DNA of 64,000 bases from Armillaria gallica (Eukaryota > Basidiomycota > Agaricomycetes > Agaricales > Physalacriaceae). Numbering within the stretch: the first letter of the stretch is position 1; each line of letters opens with the position of its first letter. A program made the position numbers and the translations under genes. The notes below the pieces were generated by a model. The model did no database searches. It had not been told where the DNA came from and saw only the letters and a list, made by a program, of their open reading frames with translations. Below, one piece after another: positions 57,069-64,000 of the stretch. The DNA lies in contig JBANDB010000007.1 in the NCBI GenBank assembly GCA_037576215.1, positions 2,573,001 through 2,637,000 of the forward strand, written 5' to 3'.

Positions 57069-59704
57069 CAGGATGAGGCTTCGCTGGCATTACATGACGT
57101 CGTTTATGTAAACGAACAGGCTCATGAACGCTGTGCCCCACGCCCAGGGTGTACAATCGAGTCGATATGGAAGAGCGATGGTGAGTCGAAAGACGGATGG
57201 AGAAGTCGTTATTTGGAAGATAGCCGGTAAAGGTGGCTCGTTCAACAGCGGGGATATAGTGGAGAGAATCTTCGCAGAGATCTTGTCGGATATGGCGATG
57301 TCGAACGTTATCCGGGGTTGTCGTCGATGCCAACTGATAGTCTTGCACGGCTGATGTAGGGAGGGAGGGAGAGAGCGATGTGAGTTGCGAATCATGTCCA
57401 AAAGAGTTAGGCGTGCGCGGATGGACGGTTGCGCATGAGACTCGTACGTCGGTGAGGGAACATGGCGATAAGGAATAATGGCGACCTGAGGCTTGGCAGA
57501 GCTTTTACTACTAGAGAACCCACGATATGGGCTGGTTCTATGGGCCACTCTGGGTATTGGTCGTTCCGGGAAATGCGAGTCCGATAGAGTTTGCGCTCTT
57601 CGCCCCTAGGTGCCTGTTCTTTCGTTCCATGGACATCAGTCGCAGCTGTTGAGTCCAACTGCGAGGTTTCCGTCGGCTCTGATTCCTCCTGCTTCTCCGC
57701 CTCCTCCCCCCCCCTAAAATACCATACGCGGATGCATGGGTCGATAGCAAGTTTGAGGGGATCATAGGTCTACGAGATTGAGGATAAGTTCGAGGTTTGT
57801 TTGCGGAAGGGAGATATAACCACACGTGCACAGTCGCTGGTCAGTCTCACAGACAACCTATACGGGAAGCTAGTCGATGCGGTTACATGACATAGGTGAG
57901 CGAGTGCGTGGGCGTCAGGCGGGAAAGCTGGGAGAATCGCAGGTTGATTCCACTAGATAGAATCAACTATCAGCGAGTGATTCATCAGGAAAACCGATAG
58001 TCTGCATCCACGCATTAATGAAACGAGGATGAGAGACTCGACGACGACGGACTGTAGAAAATTGGTTTGTTCGGGATGTCGTCCAAAGCGACCATGGAGA
58101 ATGAAGGTACACGTCCAAGCCAGGGGTATTAAGATGTCCAATAACGGGAGCGGTGAGATGGCCAAGAAGTGGAGAACATGCAAAGTCGCTAGTAGTGGTC
58201 GAGGTGCAGGTACGGTCCGTATCCGAAAGTCTGAAATGTCGACCGTGGGAACACCTTTTGCCACCCTCCCGCTCATCCTCCAACCGCATCGCAGGCGCCA
58301 TCGTAAACCCACCTGAATCGACCACGACTTCTTTAGACCATTCCGGCAATAGACCTCCTCGAAATGCATCACCCTGCCGGCCCTCTCTGATGCAATTTAC
58401 ACGGAGCCTTTGGCAGAGCAAGTCGGATAGCGAGACTAGTACTGTCCGCTCCCTCGTTGACGTTGGCATCGACCACCATCTGGGAGTGCAGATTAGGTTT
58501 TACAGATAAGGCTATCCAAGTCACTTTGGGCCAAAGCGAGTGCCGAACACCGAGCGACTCTTGGCTCTGTCGCATGAAGACTTCTTGGTGCGTTATATAT
58601 TCTCAGGCGCTTATATGCTGTTGATATAATCTTTAGTATGCACCATCAGTTCATCTGTCTAGCACGCTCTTTGCACCGACAGCACAGCTCAGCCTAGCCT
58701 AGCCTTATCGAGGCTCGGACTCTGGACATTGCTTCCGCGGACTCGACAAGTGTTCTTCGGCGCTCGAGCTACAGTCCTTCATATAGACCAGGATGGCCAC
58801 TGAAACTGTGAACCGGGACTTCTGCAACCCGTATGAATGAGCATATCATTTTCGTGAGTGCATCGTTGGCCGACTGGCATATTTTCATTGACCCATTTTT
58901 AGGCGGTTTTTGCTCGTCTTATTAGAGTTCCTCCTCCAGTTAGCCTTCGTCTTCGTGTTCTTATCATATCTATGATATCCGACGGTACCCGCCCGTATGC
59001 TTAATTCTGCATCTTATTGTTTTCGGCGTGCAAGGAAGATTAGACTCCATAAGACTTGGGATCGTGGAAGGTTGCTCTCTTTTTATGCACACCCCATTTT
59101 CTCACTGATCAAGCCATGTCGTTCAGGATGCTTGGCTCATACGTGTCATGAAGTACTTCAAGAATTGACATTGACTGGCGTACTACGCAGAATTCGCACT
59201 CGGCTAGTATGCGGCACAGACGGCCAACTAGCGGATTCGGGGTGCGTCGACTCTCCTTTGGATGTTTTCTAACTAATGCCGCTATGTTGGTAGACTCATA
59301 TTCGTTGGACATTCCTTCATTGACAACCCATCGCGAAGTAGAACACACCTTCATCGACCATACTCACCTTGCCACCGGACGCTACCATCGACCTGCAAAG
59401 TCCGACCATGATGCCTCTTGCAGGACGGTGACGATATGCTCATCTTGCTGGATGACGACGGTTGCGGCGGCACACCACAGAGAGTTGTCAGAGTCGACTT
59501 AGCCGATGGATATCCAGGAGGGTTGTAGAAATGTCACTGCGCTTGAAGCTTAGAAGGCAGACTGAAGTCCGAAAGGGAGTACATAGATTCTGCGGTAGAC
59601 CTATCTCCAGTGGCGTAACATGCTGCTCTACGCGTATAGAACGCTCCGATCGAGAGGATTAGTTTGCTACAGACACATAAGCATACTTGAATTGACAATG
59701 GACG
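57069..59704. other. Inter-unit spacer, units 4/5, with deletion of the Crinkler-like C-terminal region
   Basis: It matches the unit start from about 57,500. After about 59,455 the sequence jumps to what in unit 1 lies near 3,590 (GTTGCGGCGGCACACCACAGAG). The part that encodes the Crinkler-like C-terminus elsewhere is therefore missing, about 2 kb in all. No gene is visible. Confidence 0.5.
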
Positions 59705-60745
59705 GTCGGTCCTCTGAGTATCAGAAAATACGCAAAGAAAGAAGTGTCGGGGATGCGGACCGGATAAACCCGGACTTCCTTTTGATCAACGTTGCTTTCA
59801 CTTTCACTGGCATTCCATTTCCTCAGCCTCTTATGACAGGTCACCATCGGCCCCTGCTGTACCACCGCTACATTGTATGAATCTCGTTCAATACTGGATA
59901 AGGAACCGCAGAGAGAGGAGAAAAACCGAAGTTATTCTTCCAACGAGTACGGGCTTCTTTCCGTTCTGCATCGTACGAGACTCGGTACGGACGCCGCTAT
60001 TCTGATAGTTATGCTGTGATTTTGACGTCTTTTCAGCTGTCCCTGTAGAGGCAAAGCTCCCATCCCGCAATATCAAACCTGGTTGGCGATCGTCAGGGGA
60101 CTTGACGGTTCGATGCGCCTGCCTACGCGCCATTGGGAATCTCGACAATCTCATGAACTAAGGCTCACTGGTGCTCCGTTCTCACTTGTCCAGTATATCG
60201 ACGTTTCATGATACTTGAATGGACGACTCTCAAAGAAGTTGACGATCTTGTTGGAAAACCTACATTCCGCTCTCCTTTCTCAGACTAGTAGCGGTATACG
60301 CTTGATATGTCGGCGTGCTAGGACTGTCCGGGTCGTTGAGACCAACAATGTCAGCCTTGCGCTTCGTGGTATTTCCAGAAATCCGCGTTTCTTCAATTTA
60401 TCTGTTGGTTAGGAGGCGTTTCTCGCTTCTACCGTTCATGAGATAATGATGCGGTAAAGGTGAGTACAGTTCGCTACGACCGCGTTTGACGCCTAAAATC
60501 TAATAATTAACTAAGATCCCGACTTGGACATCTCATCCTCAACATGATGATAATACCTCTCTCTTCCGGTGTGTAGCGCTAGCATTTACTCTGTCCTCAA
60601 AATATGCGAGATGGATACTTAGATTTTTCTTCGCAGACATGACCACTTCCCTCTGAGCACGGCGGCATAGTTTCGTGTTTTATCTTCATAACATCTTGTC
60701 CGCATAGTAATCGAACATCCGAAAATGTCCTTGCTTATAATCGTG
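59705..60745. repeat. Direct repeat R1, unit 5
   Basis: The hallmark GCGGACCGGATAAACCCGG is at about 59,755-59,773, with the later GCGCCTGCCTACGCGCC and TTCCGCTCTCCTTTC blocks. It is shortened by internal deletions. Confidence 0.58.
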
Positions 60746-61395
60746 CTGGTTACGCCACAAAACCGAATCACTTGATCGGCATCTGTCTGATCTTGAGCGG
60801 TAACATGATATTCAGTTCTTTTGGTGGGTTATTCGGATGATAAAGCCAGATTACTCGGCATCTGTGGCTTGTTCAAGCTACTCGCAAAAATCCAATAACT
60901 GTGGGTGGTTGTGGGATAGACCGACCATGCGGAATGCTGCAAGAGAATTCCCATCTTGTCAACGATCCCCCGATAGCCCCGCCATGATTGGCGCCCGGAG
61001 CCAATGATGAACCGCTCAGATGCTTCCTCGCCATCTATACATCGCTCGACACCTCCGTGACTTGACCTTGCTCCAAGTCGTGGCCTGGGTACCAAGTGTG
61101 CAATCCTAGTCAATATCTAAAGTAGTGTTAATCATTAGTTACAATTCCATAGACTTGCGCTTGCCTTGGTGTAATACCACCGAAATTGCAGTGCATACTG
61201 CCCGGGGAAAAACGGAAGGACACTAACGGCAGACTACCTGATTTTCTTTTTCTCCGCAGTGAAGCAGTGGTCACAGCTTACAGCATCTTTTCAACCTGTG
61301 ATGCTGTGACACGGGGTTCACCGCATGGTGTATACAGCTATATACAACGCTTTCTCTTCCCCTACACCGTCATCGTCGAGTGTGTGGGCATTGAA
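60746..61395 (+). promoter_or_regulatory. Upstream region of NLR pseudogene 5
   Basis: It retains the overall order but is eroded: the TATA-like block is GGTGTATACAGCTATATAC (about 61,328-61,346) and the CTTCTCTTCC tract is altered to CTTTCTCTTCCCC. Confidence 0.4.
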
Positions 61396-63753
61396 ATGGA
61401 CAACCAGTGAGTCCCTTCACGATTCTTAGATTCATTTTTGCTCATAAATGATGAATAGATATCGCTTTCGTCGGATCAAAGGTATAGTCACTACTACTTT
61501 CACATTCGCGGTCTTTTCGCTGAGCGCTCTCATTGACTAGCTATCGAACTACTCGACCTACCCCCAGAATGGGACAAACACTCGTATCATCTCAAGATCT
61601 TTGCGGGAAATGTCTCCAAAAAGACCAAGACGTACAAGGTGAAGAAGAAAGACCGTGGGACGACCTCGACGCCCAGATGGACACTCGATCTTGATTTGTA
61701 AGGGTACCAGCATATCATATGAGTCCTAGCTCATCGCATATCCAGGAGTACCATCAAGGAATCTGAGACATTTCAGGTGGACGTATACTACCGTCAGGAC
61801 AAGGGGAGTATCGAAGTCTTGGTTTTTCTGAGGGATTGATCGGAGAGATTCTGATTGGTGAAAACAACGGTAAGCACTTTGCACTCTCCGCCGTTAGTAT
61901 CTAAACTTTATGCGCAGCTATCATTGTCATACCCATACGTAGCAAGCTTGCCTATGCCAACGTATCTTTAAAGATCTTCCGGGAAGACGCCACAGAGTAT
62001 TCTCCGATCACACAATCGCCAAGTGAGGACCAAGATATGTCTGCCGCACCCCCGAGCGGCCCATTGAATACCATAGATCCCGGAACTCGGGATGCTTCAG
62101 ATTTGTCGCGGAGTCTGCAACCCAAGGCGACTTCCGCAAGTTCGGTGGAAGATGATTGGGTAACAGCAGGAAAGGTCGTCGAGGAAACCGCAAGGCCAAA
62201 TGGTCCCTCGGAATGGATCTCGACACTGATCGATGGTATTGATACTGTGGAGAATGTGATTGATGCATTAACGGACGTGAGCACGTTCCTTGCGATCAAA
62301 TTCTAGGTTCTAATTGATCCTTGCCTGCTACACCCGACTGCTTCAATAGCATGGGGCATCATTTCCTCTTGTGTTAATGTAACTATTATCCTTGTTGGAA
62401 TGGAACAACTAGCTGACGACGCTCTTTCGGATAGATCTTGAAGCAGGAGACAGAACGAGATCAAACTGTACTCCGACTGTACGAAGCCATGATCACGACC
62501 TACAAGGAGGCGAGCGACGATCGCTTGCTGTGGCGGCAAAAGCAGTTGAAACCGATCTATAAATCGTTGTTTCAGACCACGAACGAGTGCGGGATGTTCA
62601 TCAATGGATATGTGAAGAAGAACCGCATTAGTGTGTCCATCAACCCTTTGCAAAACATTGATATCTAAGACCTATTTCAGAGCGCTTATTTTCACTAGAT
62701 GTGAAAGAGAAAGCAGAAGAATTCATCCAAGGTTTTGCAAATTTGCAGGAGCAGTTGAATTTGGGTGCAGTAAAAGATGCACTTGTCATAACATTGGGTG
62801 TCAGAGCCAATGTTGATATACTTGGTATGTCCCTTCGAATCACTCAAGAATGCACTCTAAACCCAATTCTGAGTAGCTATGAAGACATTGCTCCAGGAAC
62901 TAAAGCCTAAGCGGGAATTTGGTCCCAAATCAGTGTGTATGGATGGCACACGCAAGGAAACCATCAAGTACTTGCTGACATGGATTATGGATTGCGACGA
63001 CAGTGTCCTTTGGTGTAGTGGTCTGGTGGGGACGGGCAAAAGTTCACTTGTCGGCACCCTCCATAACCTTCTCTGCTTTCACATGAGTGGCCATAGTCGC
63101 CTTGCTGCTTTCATTCGTTACGACAGAACCTTGTACCGGGATTCATCAGAACTCATCATGTCCATTGCATACTCTTTGGCCATGTTTGATCATCGCATAG
63201 GCAATGCCATTGCTCAAGCTTTGACTGCATCTCCTGCTGCAGTGAAATTGTCAGCATTTGATTCATGTACCCAGTTCCGAATCCTTGTGCAGGAGCCATT
63301 GGAGAAAATCCAGGAATTACAAGATGAAGGGCCTTTGGTTGTCATCATTGATGGTCTTGATGAAAGTCTCAATCTGTCAGAAGAATTACTAGAAGTGCTT
63401 GTGGATGGATTTGGACCTGAACTGCCATTCATGCGCCTCATTATCTCGAGTTGGCCTGAGGAAAAGATTGCTCAGGTTTTCAAGGGCCACCTGCATCTCC
63501 ATCACTACCCTTTAGATACCTCCTCAGTTGAGGTGAAACAGGACATACAGCACTTCATTCAGCAAAGATTTGCTAGCATTGATGATGAGAGGGTCTGGGG
63601 CACCCACAATAAGGAAGAGGTTATCACTTCACTGGCTGAGTGAGCAAGTGGGCTGTTCATATGGGCAGCCACAGTCTGTTTATTCCTGTATGGTCTTCCC
63701 TGTCTTCGGAGGCTCAATGTGTTACTTGAGACTACAATTCCAGCAAATGCAAC
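61396..63753 (+). pseudogene. NLR pseudogene 5, truncated by an LTR element
   Basis: The recognisable exons run in the usual order from 61396-61406 (MDNQ) to the NACHT exon at 62,877. There are four defects. One base is missing in exon 4 near 61,803-61,812, so that exon is 124 nt and not 125. The acceptor before exon 6 is CTG at 62,325-62,327 where others have CAG. A TGA at 63,641-63,643 replaces the Arg codon of an otherwise conserved AERASG motif. The NACHT exon stops at 63,753, where an LTR begins. The P-loop is altered to GLVGTGKSS. Within about 62,920-63,753 most CpG sites of the other copies have become TpG or CpA. It is closest to copies 1 and 2. Confidence 0.92.
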
Positions 63754-64000
63754 TGTTACGATTTTTTGACATTTTCCTTATCTTATCTTATCTGGCACCT
63801 TGGCACCTCACGGCACCTCGGCATCCCGGCTTCACGGCATGATTCCCAATGTTGTTACCCCAGAACTTCTTACGAAGCCACAGACGACGTACTATTATTA
63901 GATCCCGAATATCGTATATAAGTAGCACAGCTTGTAACCACGTACCCTAGCTTTGAGCTAAGTTTAATACCACCCGGACTTTACTCTTATCGCGTGCCGC
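63754..64000. mobile_element. LTR of a retrotransposon (start; continues past the window)
   Basis: The homology to NLR copies breaks exactly before TGTTACG, a typical LTR 5' end starting with TG. It is followed by a TATCTTATCTTATC stretch, GGCACCT/CGGCAT repeats and a TATA box (GTATATAAG, about 63,914-63,922). The other end, the coding region and the target duplication lie outside the window. Orientation and family (Ty1/copia or Ty3/gypsy) cannot be set. The TATA box suggests the + strand if this is a 5' LTR. Confidence 0.68.

Overview
The window looks like nuclear DNA of a filamentous basidiomycete, most likely an Agaricomycete. It has short spliceosomal introns of about 40-80 bases, multi-exon NLR-type genes with a fungal NACHT core, decayed Crinkler-like genes, fungal-style ribosomal protein S6 pseudogenes, LTR and MITE-type elements, and Pol III-type tRNA-like elements. 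There is no operon structure and nothing bacterial.

Almost the whole window is one head-to-tail array of a segmental repeat with a period of about 13.5-15.6 kb. Equivalent points fall near 8, 15,568, 30,052, 44,049 and 57,500. The unit order on the + strand is: Crinkler-like (PD-(D/E)XK-like) pseudogene; direct repeat R1; an 11-exon NLR gene; ribosomal protein S6 pseudogene on the - strand; direct repeat R2; and a cluster of - strand tRNA-like elements carrying a GC hairpin. Four NLR genes are open (about 5.5-10.1, 21.0-25.6, 35.1-39.6 and 49.4-54.0 kb). Splicing at the sites I propose gives uninterrupted frames of 1353, 1348, 1326 and 1342 residues. Each has an N-terminal C2-like domain, a helical region, a NACHT NTPase and a C-terminal beta-propeller-like domain whose last exon ends in a WD motif. 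The fifth copy (61.4-63.75 kb) is a pseudogene with a frameshift, a lost acceptor, an in-frame stop, local CpG depletion, and an LTR element that begins inside the NACHT exon at 63,754.

The units carry private insertions: a hAT-type MITE and a 1.9-kb segment in unit 1, a TA-flanked (Tc1/mariner-type) MITE in unit 2, and a 716-bp insertion in unit 4. Unit 4 also has a micro-inversion inside its S6 pseudogene, and unit 5 has a large deletion. Only the NLR frames have been kept open. The Crinkler-like and S6 copies have decayed separately in each unit, so selection appears to hold the NLRs while the rest hitchhikes.

The least explained component is the tRNA-like/hairpin family. It has 14 members, all on the - strand, with three subfamilies (A, B, C) in fixed order in each complete unit. 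Members have tRNA-type A and B boxes, ends that pair, a compensatorily changing GC hairpin and usually a terminal T-run. They look like Pol III transcription units that are not translational tRNAs.
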